64,000 bases of DNA from Yponomeuta sedellus (GCA_934045075.1 OW203726.1:6395535-6459534); one strand, 5' to 3'; numbered from the stretch's first letter, positions 24,175-36,109 are shown. Notes: a model not told the origin generated them from the letters alone. Numbers and translations: made by a program.

Positions 24175-24542
24175 CTGTAAGAGATTTCTATTTTGGATTT
24201 CCGCAAAGCAACGCCTGATTCTATACAATATCAGAAATAAAGATTATTATTATTATTAATGTGTAACGCAACATGGCCATCTCACACTCATCGACGCCCT
24301 GTCAATACCAAACCAAATAAATTAGGAAAGTGAAATGGAAACGAAAGTAAACCGAGTCGTCCATATCTATTTACAATTTGCCAGCATGACTCGTTCATAT
24401 TTCTGGTACCTAAGGATGCCAGCAGGTTACTCGCTTGCAAGTAATTACTCTCAATCCGAATGTGCCGACGTGTATCAACCATGGATTTGACTTTGTAAGA
24501 CTCAAATAGTAACTAATGTTTTAGAACTGCAAGTTGTTGATT

Positions 24543-24940
24543 GCACTCTTGGGAGCTCCCAAATAGGTTTGGAACGAACTCGTTCCAAACCTATTTCTAC
24601 ATTGAAGATGATTTGAGAAAACATGGTCAGAGAGCTTAGTGCGAGTTTTTTAACTACTCGATCGCGTTAACGTAAACTCATATTTCTATGGCATCGAGGA
24701 AGCGCCACCTAGCGACAAGTATGGAAATTAAAATTGCTGAGTGCGAGTTGTAATGGTTTACGTTGAGAAGGGAACACGTTTACTAGCCAAAACACGAATA
24801 CACGCGAGTGCGAGTTATACTGTGACAGCGTGTTGCCAGTTCGAACGGTTAACTTACTCATACTCACTACTCAATGCTCGATTAACGCGGTAGTAAAGTT
24901 ATTCGATTGGATCTGTCAAACTCGCACTAGGCAAGAGTGG
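24543..24940. repeat. Possible inverted-repeat element with CGAGTT motifs
   Basis: The outer CACTCTTG/CAAGAGTG and inner TTAGTGCGAGTTTTTT against CTAGTGCGAGTTTGAC (read inward) suggest a decayed element. GTGCGAG(TT) occurs several times inside. Boundaries are uncertain. Confidence 0.4.
24561..24596. repeat. Perfect 16-bp-arm palindrome
   Basis: AAATAGGTTTGGAACG, a 4-base loop AACT, then its exact reverse complement. Confidence 0.97.
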
Positions 24941-24944
24941 ACTT

Positions 24945-26150
24945 TTTTCTCGCTGTCTTTTCCTCCATAACAACTCGACCCGAAGACAGAAGTAATATAA
25001 TAACATTGTGCATTGACACGCAACAGAATGTTAATTCTTACCGACGAAATTTTATGATTTCAGATTTGAAACTAAATGTGTGTGACATATTTTCAAAGGT
25101 TGAAAAACATGGGAGATATTAATAAGTACTTAAGATAATTTTTAAGACTTCTGTAACATACGTACATTTGCGGCTTACATTCTACATTGTACATCAGCAA
25201 ACAGAATGTAGATTCTTTATGTTGAAATATATTTCGTTTATTTCATTTGGTTTAAGTAGCTGCCCTGAAACAGGTGATTTGGAACTGGAGTATGAATAGA
25301 AACAAAAACAGGAAATTTGTTTGTCGTCACTGATTACCCACTAGACTTACAGTGACGTCTCTTGATATCTGATCATATCTGTCAAGAGACGTCCCAATCA
25401 CCTCGTTTTAGTGTACCTATATTGTTATTTATATGAAAATTTGTATCTAGAAAATTATTGGCATTTTAGCGATTTTTTGGTATTGTAAGTACAAGGTTAT
25501 TTATTGAATGCGCAATTTATGTAACGTAACCGACACGTTTCAGAAATTGCGTGCATGAAAGTGTCGGTTGAACGTTTGTATTGTACAACAGTTTTTGTCT
25601 ACAATTTTTAAAGTTTCTATTAACAATTAAATTTTTTGTACATTTCAAGGTTTTTTTGATTTGAAGTAGTGCAGTTTCATAGATGGCTATAGGTTTTTTT
25701 CTATGTAGACGAATGATTTTATAAAGGCTGTGACATTAATAAAGCGCACAAACGGCAAAAACGGCACAAAACGGAAAATTATGTAAACCCAGAATTTCGG
25801 AAAATATAAACCTAAGAAAATACTACCTATCAACACAAAACTTGCGATAAAACACAAGTGGTTGCGAGAATTGCGCAGTATGGAAATAACCCTATATACT
25901 GTGGTGTCATTTTTAGAACGTAACACCTTTCATTTGCAACTTTGGCCACAAGTCACCAGCCTTGTTTACCCGCCCAAAGCTCATGTTTTGTTTTTCTAAC
26001 CATCTCAACCTAAAACTAAAAGGTTGTAACGGTGCAAACCTCTTGCATCCATTTTTTATGTTTCTTTAAATCTGTGTAACGTTTTCAAAATTTTAAATTA
26101 CGTCCTCCATTTTTGAGATTTCCCTGATTTTTAGCATTACTACTTCACAT
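24945..26150. other. Storkhead intron sequence, no gene seen
   Basis: Only the hairpin at 25354 stands out. Confidence 0.5.
25354..25393. repeat. Hairpin, 12-bp arms
   Basis: GACGTCTCTTGA and TCAAGAGACGTC around a 16-base AT-rich loop. Confidence 0.9.
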
Positions 26151-26151
26151 T

Positions 26152-26519
26152 TCGAAGCGCTCGTGGCCTAGGCGAACCGAGTGATTGGAATCAATCACTT
26201 GGTTAAGCAACAACAGGCGCGGTCAGGTACGGGATGGGTGAGCGTCCCGTGACTACCGCTAGTGGCATTTTTCCGAGCGCTTCCGTGCTTCGCAAGGCAC
26301 GTTAAGCCGTTGATGCCGGCTGTCATATAATGGCAGTCGTTAAGCCATGTCAGATGCCTTATGGGCGGCTTGATAACTTCTGACAGTATGGCCCGCCACT
26401 GTCTTACAACCCTCCACCAACCCGGACTTGGCCCCCGTGGTGGAGTATGGCCTAATCTTCCTGCGAGGCAAGAAAAGACCCGTGCCGCAGTGGGGACATA
26501 CAAGGGTTGATAACGAACG
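26152..26519 (-). repeat. R5 dispersed repeat copy with target duplication
   Basis: Runs CGAAGCGCTCGTGGCCTAGG to GGGTTGATAACGAACGA. The direct repeat ACTTCACATTT flanks it on both sides. The tail end shows a short ACGA tandem, typical of a retroposon 3' end. Confidence 0.85.
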
Positions 26520-27510
26520 AACTTCACATTTAGCTTTACAACATCACAAGGTGCAGTAAAAATCACACGCATCCACCGCTTCTATTTGACATAATCAGAC
26601 ACACACCACGCCTTAGCACGACGTACGTGACATGAATCTAGAATAATGTTTACAAGTGACCGAGCTTTTTTACGAGTAAAACCGCACATTTTCTTTGACG
26701 ATCTTCTTATCTTTAGCAGTTGAGTAACATCTCGAAGTTTTTAGGGAACCGCCTTAAGGAAATATCATTGCCAACTTCAGGACTAAACTCTGTTGCTATT
26801 GCACAAAATTTCCACATCGTTGTCGAGTTTTTTCCCTTCTTGCGCTTTTGAAATAATGGAATAGAAAATTCTGTTGATGAACAAGATTATTTTCGGCGGC
26901 GCACGTAAATGCTTGTAACCTCATGCACGAAGCGGTGTCGTTAGATCAGAGATAGAAATCCACTGTAACATCTACGCTTAGCTTATGTTCATTGAGAACA
27001 ACAAATTTGAATGCAAAAAACCTTCGGAGAAAATACGTGATGACCAGCGTCGCGAGTAATGAAAACCGGCCAAGTATGTGTCGGACCAAGCGCAGTGTAG
27101 AGTTCCGTAGAAGGAAATATTTTTTACTTAGTTCAAATAAAACAATCTCTAGCTCTCAGTCTCTACTCTCTCTTTGAGAGAAGGCATGTGCTCTGCTGTA
27201 GGCGTTTCTACGGCTTTGTACGAGTTTTCCCTTTTATACGTTGGTCACCCGTTACTCCTTTACTTGTAAAGCCTACTCAGCCGTGATAGATAGGCAGCTT
27301 TTTAAGTTCGTCATATGTGCTACTGTCCCGATTTTTTTTATGGTTCTACTTGGACCGTCCAGCCGGGAGATGGCGGGGGATGCCTAACTTAAACCAAGAA
27401 CGTTGTATAACATCCTTGACTCAAACACAAATTTGCGGGAGCTTGATACTTCGCAAACAGTTCCTTAAAACAAAAACTTATTTTCAAACACTCAGAATAT
27501 TTTTATGATG

Positions 27511-27580
27511 TAGACGAAAAAAAATTGCATCCCTTATTTGTAGGGCCCCCTACAAATTAGCGATGCAATTTCGTTTTTCA
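27511..27580. repeat. Nested hairpin inside an R7 repeat
   Basis: GAAAAAAAATTGCATC...TTTGTAGGG pairs with CCCTACAAA...GATGCAATTTCGTTTTTC. The surrounding 27058-27770 resembles the GGCCAAGT / GACAACGGAACCC repeat family also seen at 33645-33990 and 840-960. Confidence 0.75.
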
Positions 27581-28334
27581 TAGAAGAGACCCTAAAAAAT
27601 GGTTTAAATTTAAAAGATTTTAATCTACCGTTTTCTCGGCGTGATTAATATGTAAGTATGTCTATGCCAAATTTCAGTTTACCATACTTGACGTCTCTGT
27701 GCTAAGCCGCGGAAATACAGACGGACACGGCAAAACTATAAGGTTTCCTTGTTGACAACGGAACCCTTCATTGAAAAATGCTACATTGAAACAGATACAG
27801 AGCTTTAAAAGCCAGCGGCAAAAAAGTCATCGGTTATCCATTTTTATATTGCAAAGTTATTGCACGATTCATTATTTTGTACGCTGTAAATGAAAACAGG
27901 TTTTTTACTAAGACAGATCGTCTTGGTGGATGAATAATTTTACAACGTCTTGCGTGTTTCCTGACTCACTTATTAGTGGAGCGCTAGAGTGTGAAATTAC
28001 GGACCTGAAAAACTAGCGTTGAAGAAGAACAATCAGTCCAAAGTGACCCTTATTATATCTGATTGAGAATCGCAAATAGCTTGAAAACAGCGTAAACGTC
28101 CTTGGTTTGTTTTAAATTTACTAGGCGCTTACTGTGGGCAGTTTTTGTCGATTTTTCCGCCGGATATTGCTATAATAATTATTATTGCTATTTGCTTTAG
28201 TTCACCTATATTTGTCTTTAGCATCACTGTATTTTACATCCATTAAAGTAACTGCAGAACTACATTTACCAATACAAGGTGTTGGATTCACAGTTTATAA
28301 ACATAATCACACTCACACTAATCGCATCACATCA

Positions 28335-28560
28335 TATCATCAGAATCATCACACTAATATTATAAAAGTGAAAGTTTGTGAGTGTGTATGTATGTTACTT
28401 TCTTCACTTCTAAACGGCTGGAGCGATTTTTAATAAGATTTAGTATGGAGTTAGGTTTAACCCTGGATTAACACATAGGCTACGTTGTACTGCAGGAAAA
28501 TATCTTAATCCCATGGGAAAATCGATAAACCGTGGATCACACCGCGGAGCACGACTCGTT
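28335..28560 (+). mobile_element. Lep1-type Helitron-like element
   Basis: The sequence starts ATCATCACACTAATATTATA and runs through GTGAGTGTGTATG to a GC-rich end (ACACCGCGGAGCACGACTCG). It is more diverged at its 3' hairpin than the copies at 12.7-13.4 kb. Confidence 0.55.
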
Positions 28561-28564
28561 ATTA

Positions 28565-29650
28565 ATATACTTAGGTCTTTTAGGTAACAAATGTACGAAC
28601 TATGCTAATCCATGCCATCGATACCTACTGGGTCATAGGTGTGTCTTAGAATTATAAGTATAAGTAAGAACATTATAATTATAACTAACCTATAAGTATA
28701 CTTACTACCTTGAACTCGTGAAGGTATGTTATGTAACTAATGACCTAGTTAGATGATCAAAAATGGAACTAAAACATTTCATGCCCCTACCGCCAATAAG
28801 AGTGCACGGTCAGCTATAGGTACCAAATGTTTTAATGTAGCCTATAAACTAGCCTGTAGGGCTCAGGCCTTCTCTCAGAGAGAAAGTATAGGCAAGCGTG
28901 TGAAGCTTATCTGGATTTTAAGCAGTTACGTTTAGGGCGACTTTGCATAAAAAATCTAAAGATTCACCAGTGCGCAGTTTTATAAAAACTACAATGTGAT
29001 GATAACGCGGGGTAGTTTGCTTAGCAAAGTCTACTTATTAATCTCTGGGTTAATCAACTTTGCAATACACGTCGAATTATCTTAGTAAACCATGTACAGG
29101 CGCCTGCTGTCGACTGTACCTAGGTACGTAATTAAATTTTATGTGACTGTGAGAGAGCGTAAGGAAGGTGTCACGAAATAGTAAAATCCCCAATATTTTT
29201 ACTACGATATGGGCGACCCAGTTGCATAGATCAAAGCACGGGATGTGCCAGCGTCGAACAATTTCCTGTCTCCAAAGTGGACGGCTCATACTTTCTATGG
29301 TAGTAGCTTCGTCATAACATTGATTTATGTTTATCGTTTTAAAAATAAACTGGTTCAAACCGCCGCGGCCGCGGTTGGCATCTTGATTTTTATGAGCCTG
29401 AAAATTGCTTGTTAGTTGTATTTTTATCAGCCCCTTCCTAACAGAAGTAACAGTCCCATTTTTGTATTATTTTGAACAGCCATCAACGTAAGCAAAGAGA
29501 TGTGCCTAGCTACTTCCTTTCATTTTTTGATGTTGTATATTCAAATAAGGTTTGTTCGAAATATTGTTATCAAAAATAAATATGTGAATGAATAATGTTT
29601 ATTTTAGTAAAACAAAAGCTGTTAAATCTTATAATACACTACCACAGAAG
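28565..29650. other. Storkhead intron sequence, no gene seen
   Basis: Unassigned; minor TA-rich direct repeats at 28655-28705. Confidence 0.5.
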
Positions 29651-29654
29651 TAAA

Positions 29655-29880
29655 AAAAAACTATATCTTTAACATAACATTTACATACAGGCACATACAT
29701 TGCTTCTGGCCCCACACTAGGATACCCTGTGTCGTGGGAACCAGAAACAACGACATCACAAACATGTAAACATCCAAGACCTGGGGGTTTTTGTCCTCAG
29801 CCGGTATTCGAACCCGGAACCTCTTGCATGGTAGGCAATGCGCTACCGCTACGCCACAGAGGTCGTCAACAAATAAAAAG
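29655..29880 (-). mobile_element. tRNA-Gly-like SINE (SINE-G)
   Basis: On the minus strand the head GACGACCTCTGTGGCGTAGC to CGAATACCGG folds like a tRNA, with loop CTACCAT giving anticodon ACC. It is followed by CCAGGTCTTGGATGTTTACA and TAGTGTGGGGCCAGAAGCAA, ending in TATGTTA repeats. Confidence 0.75.
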
Positions 29881-29995
29881 AGCAGAGCGGCGGTAGCCCA
29901 GTGTGTAGAACAAAGGACTCTGAAGCGATAGCCCAGGTTCGATTCCCAGTTTTAAGCGCTGAGGCATGTGAACACTCAACAAATAGGAGGTATTT

Positions 29996-30195
29996 GTTAA
30001 CATAACATAACATTTACATTCAAGCACATACCTTGCTTCTGGCCCCACACTAGGATACCCTGTGTAGTGGGAACTAGAAACAACGACAACACAAACATGT
30101 AAACATCCAAGACCTGGGCTTTTTTTTTGTTCCCAGCCGGGATTCAAACCCGGGACCCCTTGCATGGTAGGCAGACGCGCTACCACTACTTATAT
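29996..30195 (-). mobile_element. tRNA-Gly-like SINE (SINE-G), second copy
   Basis: Same order as the copy 300 bp upstream; the head is slightly degraded (TAGGCAGACGCGCTACC). The open frame across it (106 residues) is incidental. Confidence 0.72.
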
Positions 30196-30570
30196 TTGTA
30201 CTTCAGCGCTTGAAGTAAGAACTCAATAATCTGGTTAATTAAGTCTCAATCTTCGCCCGTTGGATGTAGGTAAGATGCAGCATTTTTTGAGGATGATTCA
30301 CATGCGGTTTTTTTGTTATTCCGCCCATGAACGAAAGATAAATTGAGGAGGAGTACATTTTTATTTTCCAATTTTATGAGACAGCCAAACTAAATCGGAT
30401 ATGGGACGTTGAACTGCAAAATGCCGACCGCATGATGCAATTCTTGCCGCCCGGTTTCGGAATTGAGAATTTCATATGACCTACATAAACTCACGCCTGT
30501 CTCCTGGAGGGGTAGGCAGAGACCCGAGTTAGCTGATGTGAAATTTTCAAACAAATATAATTAGCGAATT

Positions 30571-30640
30571 TGAGTGGAAGGACCGGTAAGGGACAGGAAG
30601 GATCGGTAAGGGACAGGAAGGACCGGTAAGGGACGTCCCA
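30571..30640 (+). repeat. Minisatellite, three 20-bp units
   Basis: GGAAGGACCGGTAAGGGACA is repeated about three times with one substitution. It directly precedes the R8 remnant. Confidence 0.85.
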
Positions 30641-30835
30641 GGCGAACATACTTCGACCCAATGGGGTTATTAGCAAAGGGGAAGATAAAAACTACCCGAA
30701 ACCACCATGCGTGCATGCTACGACTAATGAACGTTGATGAAGCGAAGGTGATCTGTCAGGATCACGGCAAGTGGCAGTCTCTAGTTTCTGCCTGCCCCTT
30801 TGGGATCCAGGCGTGGGGTTATAAAATATGTTGTG
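30641..30835 (+). repeat. Non-LTR retrotransposon 3' coding remnant (family R8)
   Basis: Encodes LLAKGKIKTTRNHHACML then RLMNVDEAKVICQDHGKW and SLVSACPFGIQA, with frame intact for about 60 residues. The matching 3' segment TCACGCCTGTCTCCTGGAGG occurs separately in inverse order at 30470-30535. Confidence 0.5.
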
Positions 30836-31065
30836 TAAAATTTTTAGTGCCCTTACAGGGCTATATTGAGGACAGGTATGTTTATATCAAAACCTACTGT
30901 CAAGATCCTGACTGAACTCTTTTGCTATTACCAGTAAAGCGGTCTTATTTAAGACAACAAGATACTTCAAAGACTCTCCTCAGCGGCAGTTTAAATAATA
31001 GAACCATTGATATAGGTGAACTAAATACGAAGAGAGAAAAAAGATTAATAAAATTTTCAGGAAAT

Positions 31066-31223
31066 CTTAAAAACCTATTTAGAGGCTAAAAATTCCACCT
31101 ATGCCGGGATTCGAACCCGCGACCTCTGGCTATCCGTGCCAGCGGTCTTTCCAACTGAGCTCTAGCCTCTAAATAGGTTTTTAAAATTCTCCTTCACGGG
31201 TTAGTGCATTAAAAATAATATAA
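31066..31223. mobile_element. SINE-A copy, inverted form
   Basis: Flanked by TTTCAGGAAAT at 31055-31065 and 31224-31234. The left part is minus orientation from TTAAAAACCTATTTAGAGG to the tRNA-like head. The right part is plus orientation TAGCCTCTAAATAGG through the A-rich tail. Confidence 0.82.
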
Positions 31224-31722
31224 TTTCAGGAAATAATTTTCTTTTTTCAGCATCGTAGAGCCCTCGAGGTCATCAAGGTCGACAAAGTCTATTTTCAGAG
31301 TAGATTCGAGATAAAGTACACCAATTTACTAACACAGGCATCTACAATCTTTTGAGAACAATCTATAGTCATAAATCACAAAACAAGTTTTGTTACCAAT
31401 ACCAATCAGCCTATGTCTTGACGTTTCAGCTCAAGCGTTAGTTTCAAATGATATTTCAGACGAATGTCCCAATTAGAAACCGAATGAATGCAATCCAGTA
31501 TGTCAAAATAGCTACGAATATACTATATATTAATTAAAACGTTCCATTACTGTCTCAGTATAAAATGTGTATGTCTAATTCTATTAGACTCGTTCGAGAG
31601 TCGCGCTAATTAGGTCAACAGCGCTAGGAATCCGACGCCTATGCACTCTGGTGAGATGAATGGCGTATGGCAAAGTCAACTTGTAGTATTTACGTTTCGG
31701 TGTATTGAATTATTATAATATA

Positions 31723-32147
31723 CTAGCTGTTGCCCACGACTTCGTCTGCGCAGGATTAGAATTTCGAGTAGCTTATATGAACGTGGCGTAAAAAAAAACT
31801 AAAATTATGTGTATGATTATTAAATTATCACATAAATATTTTTTTGTGTCGTATTTGAAAAATTTCACACAATGTCTTTGTAAATTGTAGCCTATGTGTT
31901 ATTCTGATGTATATACTATATTTTTGTAAAGTTTCATTAAAATCCATTGAGTAGTTTTAGCGTGGGGATTATGGGCATTACCCCCCAATGATGGCACAAC
32001 CTTGCGCTATGGCGCTCATTAGGGGAGGGCTATGTCCAGCAGTGGACTAATATAGCCTGAAGAAGAGAAGAAGAAGAGTAGTTTTACGTGAAAGAGGGAC
32101 AAACATCCATCCATACTTACAAACTTTCGCGTTTATAATATTAGTAG
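31723..32147 (-). mobile_element. Lep1-type Helitron-like element with an inserted RTE tail
   Basis: Ends CTAGCTGTTGCCCACGAC and TTTATAATATTAGTAG. An RTE-type 3' fragment at 31960-32075 interrupts it, flanked by the direct repeat GAGTAGTTTTA (31949-31959 and 32076-32086). Confidence 0.65.
31960..32075 (+). mobile_element. RTE 3' tail, 116-bp insertion
   Basis: Contains TTGCGCTATGGCGCTCATTA, ATGTCCAGCAGTGGAC and GAAGAAGAGAAGAAG. Flanked by GAGTAGTTTTA inside the Helitron-like element at 31723. Confidence 0.75.
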
Positions 32148-32569
32148 TTTTTGCTTGTTAGATAACATTTGACTAGATTAGGTGCTGAGCAAGCCTACTC
32201 CATCTAAAACAATGTCCCATACTTTACTTATGCAATAATTTGTTGCTTTATAAGTTTAACTGCTTATGTTGGGATTCTTTTGAGCAAGAATTCGCCGATC
32301 ATGCTGAAATGGCACTTGATTGGATTGGAGATTGGAGTACTTATATATTTTTTTCAGTTACCGTATAATTTTCTTCTTTCTAAAATGCACAATTCATGAA
32401 ACACATGAGCTAGTTAAAGGTATACCTACTCTTTACAAGTATGGATTCATCACCTATGCTTAAGATACGTAAATTAGGTTCCTACATAAACCGAAGTAAA
32501 CCTAACCTAGAAATTATTACTTGCGCCACATTAACCACAAAACTATTAAATTTTTACTAAACTATAGGT

Positions 32570-32908
32570 TTAGCCTCTAAATAGGTTTTTTAAATTGTCC
32601 TTAGCACGGGTTAGAGCAAAAGAATATAATCACCCACATGATGAATATTACGTGCCTGTACGAGCGATATCATTCCGATGTAAAACCTAACTGCAAAGTA
32701 GGTACTCGGGGCTGCAAAGTGATGCAAATTACTTCACCCAGATGTCGCTGCCTGTACGTAATACAGAGAATATTGTAGAGGTTCGAAATTTCACTGACGC
32801 CGGTGAGTCGCCCATTAGCTCAGTTGGAAGAGCGCTGGCACGGATAGCCAGAGGTCGCGGGTTAGAATCCCGGCATGGGTGTAATTTTTAGCCTCTGAAT
32901 AGGTTTTT
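32570..32908 (+). mobile_element. SINE-A copy, permuted form with direct terminal repeats
   Basis: Flanked by AAACTATAGGT at 32559-32569 and 32909-32919. The order is unusual: body and tail first (TAGCCTCTAAATAGGTTTTT...GCACGGGTTAG), then a long 5' region (ACTGCAAAGTAGGTACTCGG...ACAGAGAATATTG) and the tRNA-like head, ending again in TAGCCTCTGAATAGGTTTTT. It shows the longest 5' region of the family. Confidence 0.78.
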
Positions 32909-33644
32909 AAACTATAGGTACTATGTCTCGGTTTGTTGGTGTTTTATGTGGTCTGCTATCATACTCAAGCAGAGACTGTAAAACAGCAAGTATCTATGTA
33001 TACTTGTGTACAGTACTACACATCATAAAAGTCCCTTCGGGAATCTACGTTCGCGCAGACTAGGAAGAAGTGTAACGAAAGTACCCGAAGCTATAAGTAC
33101 ATTCAACATGATCTTTAACCAATACAGTTAAGGTGCATAATTGATTGCCGCAGTAGCGCTACCTATTTCGCTCACGCTAATATTGCCAAACTAATAGTCA
33201 CCTGGATCGATGACGTTGAATCACCAATAGCAACACGGCCTGCCATAAAATGAAACTATCTGATTGGTCGATCAACTTGCCGCACATCCAAAATTTGGTC
33301 ATCTGCGCAGGTACATCCGCGAGACTTATTTCTTGTGTAGCACTGTACCTATTTTCAGGAAATTAGTTTTTTTCAAATTGAGTTATGAATAAAGTCCGAT
33401 TTCGCCGATTTTTATTTTTAAGTTACACATAATAAAGAACGAGGCATTCGATATCGGTATAATCGGCCTTTGCTAACACAGTGTAACTTCGAAACCTCCC
33501 AACGTCCAGTTGACAGCACATCGACCTTTGCAGCCACACTCTTACTCAGAATGTAACGGTAGATTTGCTGTTGATTGTACCTACATTTAGTATCAACCCC
33601 GTCAATAAATAATTTACATCAATGCATCATCAATCCTATAATTA

Positions 33645-33990
33645 AAAAAACCGGCCAAGTGCAAGTTGGACTCGCGGATAAAGGGCTCCGTACCTTTATT
33701 AATTTTTGAAGTAAATATACAACTAAATACTCCGTTACTATTTCAAGTGTCTACCTGTCGTTACTAATATCAAGCAAAATATATCAAGTTTGTTGTATGG
33801 AACCCCAGTAAAATATTTATTGTATGCTGTTTGTTTTATATTTGTTACTGTAACGGCAACAGAAATAAATCATCTGTGAATATTTCAACTCCCTAGCTAC
33901 CGCGGCTCATTCATAAGATATAGCCTGGAAACTGACGGACATACTTAGACAAGTAATTGGGTCTTGTTACCCTTTGGGTACGGTACCCTA
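33645..33990 (+). repeat. R7 dispersed repeat
   Basis: Begins AACCGGCCAAGTGCAAGTTG GACTCGCGG and ends TTACCCTTTGGGTACGGTAC CCTAAA. These end phrases recur in pieces at 27058-27770 and 840-960. No coding content. Confidence 0.55.
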
Positions 33991-35520
33991 AAGACCAAAC
34001 CGAGGCGCAGCTAGAAATAATCGGCTCAGAGGCGCACGCGCACATGCCATGCGGTTCCATTATCGATTCGACATGACAGCTCGCACGTGTGAGCATAAAT
34101 AACTTCCTATTGTGGATAAAATAAGATCCACTTCTGATTTGTCTGATTGAGTATGGAGGGAGAGATGACCCATGTCTTGATTTGGGATTACCTAGATAGG
34201 TACCCATGATGATGCACGGAAACTGCTTTTAAATATTGGATGTCATAGGAATAGGATGCTACCAGCCCCGATCGCAATAACGCAGTCTGATATTGCAATT
34301 TCTTACACCCGGGTGTGAAGATTTTATGCTTAACGCTTGGTAAATGCAAGAAAATCTAAGATGAGGTCAACTGTGTTGAAAGCTGAGAAGTTTGAAAACG
34401 TATGTAAGAAAGTACTTATATACTTTGTCTGATACTTCCTATATTCATAGATAATATTCCCGAATTCCTCTATTTACTTTAATCATAATGACAGTGATTC
34501 CACCCAAATAGGTTAGCCTCGATAAGCCGCTGTCTGCAGAATTTTAGGAATCTGCCATAAAAAAGTGCCCACAAACCAGTACCTAGGTACATATGGTGAC
34601 ACAACATTGAAATAGTAGGCATTATCTTTGAATATTGTATTTGATCGTTTTGTCTTATTAATAAAAACAACACTATTCGTTTAAAAGCTATATAAAATTA
34701 TATTTTTGTAACATGAAAAAAATACACGTCATCTAGGTACCTACGCATAGAAAAGAATATAAGATAGATAAGATAATGCTTTATTCATATACAAGACACA
34801 CATTAAACATTTGGATGAAATTAACACTGAACACAGAAAAATAATACTCATAGGTACACAAAAATACATTAAAATATTTGGGTGAAATTAAGATTTAAAC
34901 CCAATTTCAATTAAAACACACTTGCATCAAGATAAATACAACAATAATCATATATATGGTCGAAGTATGTCCGCCTGGGTCGTCTCTTACCGGCCCGTCC
35001 ACCTACATTCGCTAAATATATTTGTTTGCAAATTTTACATCAGCAAATTCAGGGCTCCGTGAGTTTTTGTAAGTATGTCGTATGACATTCTCAATTCAGA
35101 AACCAGTAAGTACCTACATAACTTTATACTTAATAACTACCTAGTAAATCGCGTATATGGCTTTTACGACATGAAATAGTACGTGGAGAAATTGTCTGTC
35201 TTGTTAGAGTTAGGCCTCAACTACTATGTAGTCCGTAATGGATTAATTTCAGAACCGGATAGGGAATTCATTATTTTCGGTGTTCGATCGATAAACTTGA
35301 TCGAAAGTGAGAGGCAAGAATAGCCTTGTGTGGAATTTAAAGGACTTTCTACATCCAATGTTATGCACCTACATCGCAGTACTCAGCTGTTTTTCAGCAT
35401 TTCAGCGAATTCTTGGAACAAAAGAAAAAAACATAATATTTTTATTCCACACTTACAACAGCAAAGTGACTGTTTGCCTGACAGAAAACGCAATATCCAA
35501 CCCAGGAATAGCGAACTTAT

Positions 35521-35552
35521 AGGTTCGCAAGAAAAATATTTCTTGCGAACCT
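35521..35552. repeat. Perfect hairpin
   Basis: AGGTTCGCAAGAA and TTCTTGCGAACCT around AAATAT. Confidence 0.95.
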
Positions 35553-35589
35553 TCATAGGTTTTTTAATTTTTTTTTAAAAAAATTTAAA

Positions 35590-35827
35590 GTTTATTTTTT
35601 TTTATTGCTCTAACATAACATTAACATTAATATTTATACATACAGGCACATACATTGCTTCTGCCCCCACACTAGGATACCCTGTGTTGTGGGAACCAGA
35701 AACAACGACATCACAAACATGTAAACATCCAAGACCTGGGGCTTTTTTGTTCCCAGCCGGGATTCGAACCCGGGACCTCTTGCATGGTAGGTAGATGCGC
35801 TACCACTACGCCACAGAGGTCGTCGCT
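35590..35827 (-). mobile_element. tRNA-Gly-like SINE (SINE-G)
   Basis: Well-preserved head (GACGACCTCTGTGGCGTAGT, TTCGAATCCCGGCTGGGAAC) and body. The tail reads ATGTTAATGTTATGTTAGAG then CAATAAAAAAAAATAAACTT on the minus strand. Confidence 0.78.
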
Positions 35828-35865
35828 AACCCGTGCTACGTTAGAGCAATAAAAAAAATTACCTA

Positions 35866-36103
35866 TAATTATACTATTTTTATTTTGCAATGTTTATAAT
35901 GAAATTTCGAACCTCTTCACACTATTCTCTGTATTACGTACAGGCAGCGACATCTGGCTGAAGTAATTTGCATCACTTGCAGCCTCGAGTACCTACTTTG
36001 CAGTTAGGTTTTACATTGGAGCGCTGCTGGCACGGATAACCAGAGGTCGCGGGTTCGAATCCGAATCGGGTGGAATTTTTAGCCTCTAAATAGTTTTTTT
36101 AAA
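35866..36103. mobile_element. SINE-A copy, inverted form with long 5' region
   Basis: A tail fragment (ACTATTTTTATTTTGCA) and the 5' region in minus orientation (TCTGTATTACGTACAGGCAG to TTGCAGTTAGGTTTTACA) join a plus-orientation tRNA-like head at about 36024. It ends AGCCTCTAAATAGTTTTTTT. No clear target duplication was found. Confidence 0.65.
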
Positions 36104-36109
36104 ATATAA

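Larger units (their letters stand above)
32925..35585. other. Storkhead intron sequence between repeats, no gene seen
   Basis: Apart from R7 (33645-33990), a reversed LINE tail (34757-34880) and the hairpin at 35521, nothing is recognised. Confidence 0.5.

Noticed and set aside
35765..35830. tRNA-Gly gene on the minus strand
   Set aside because: It is the head of a repeated SINE with body and tail; the acceptor stem is imperfect.
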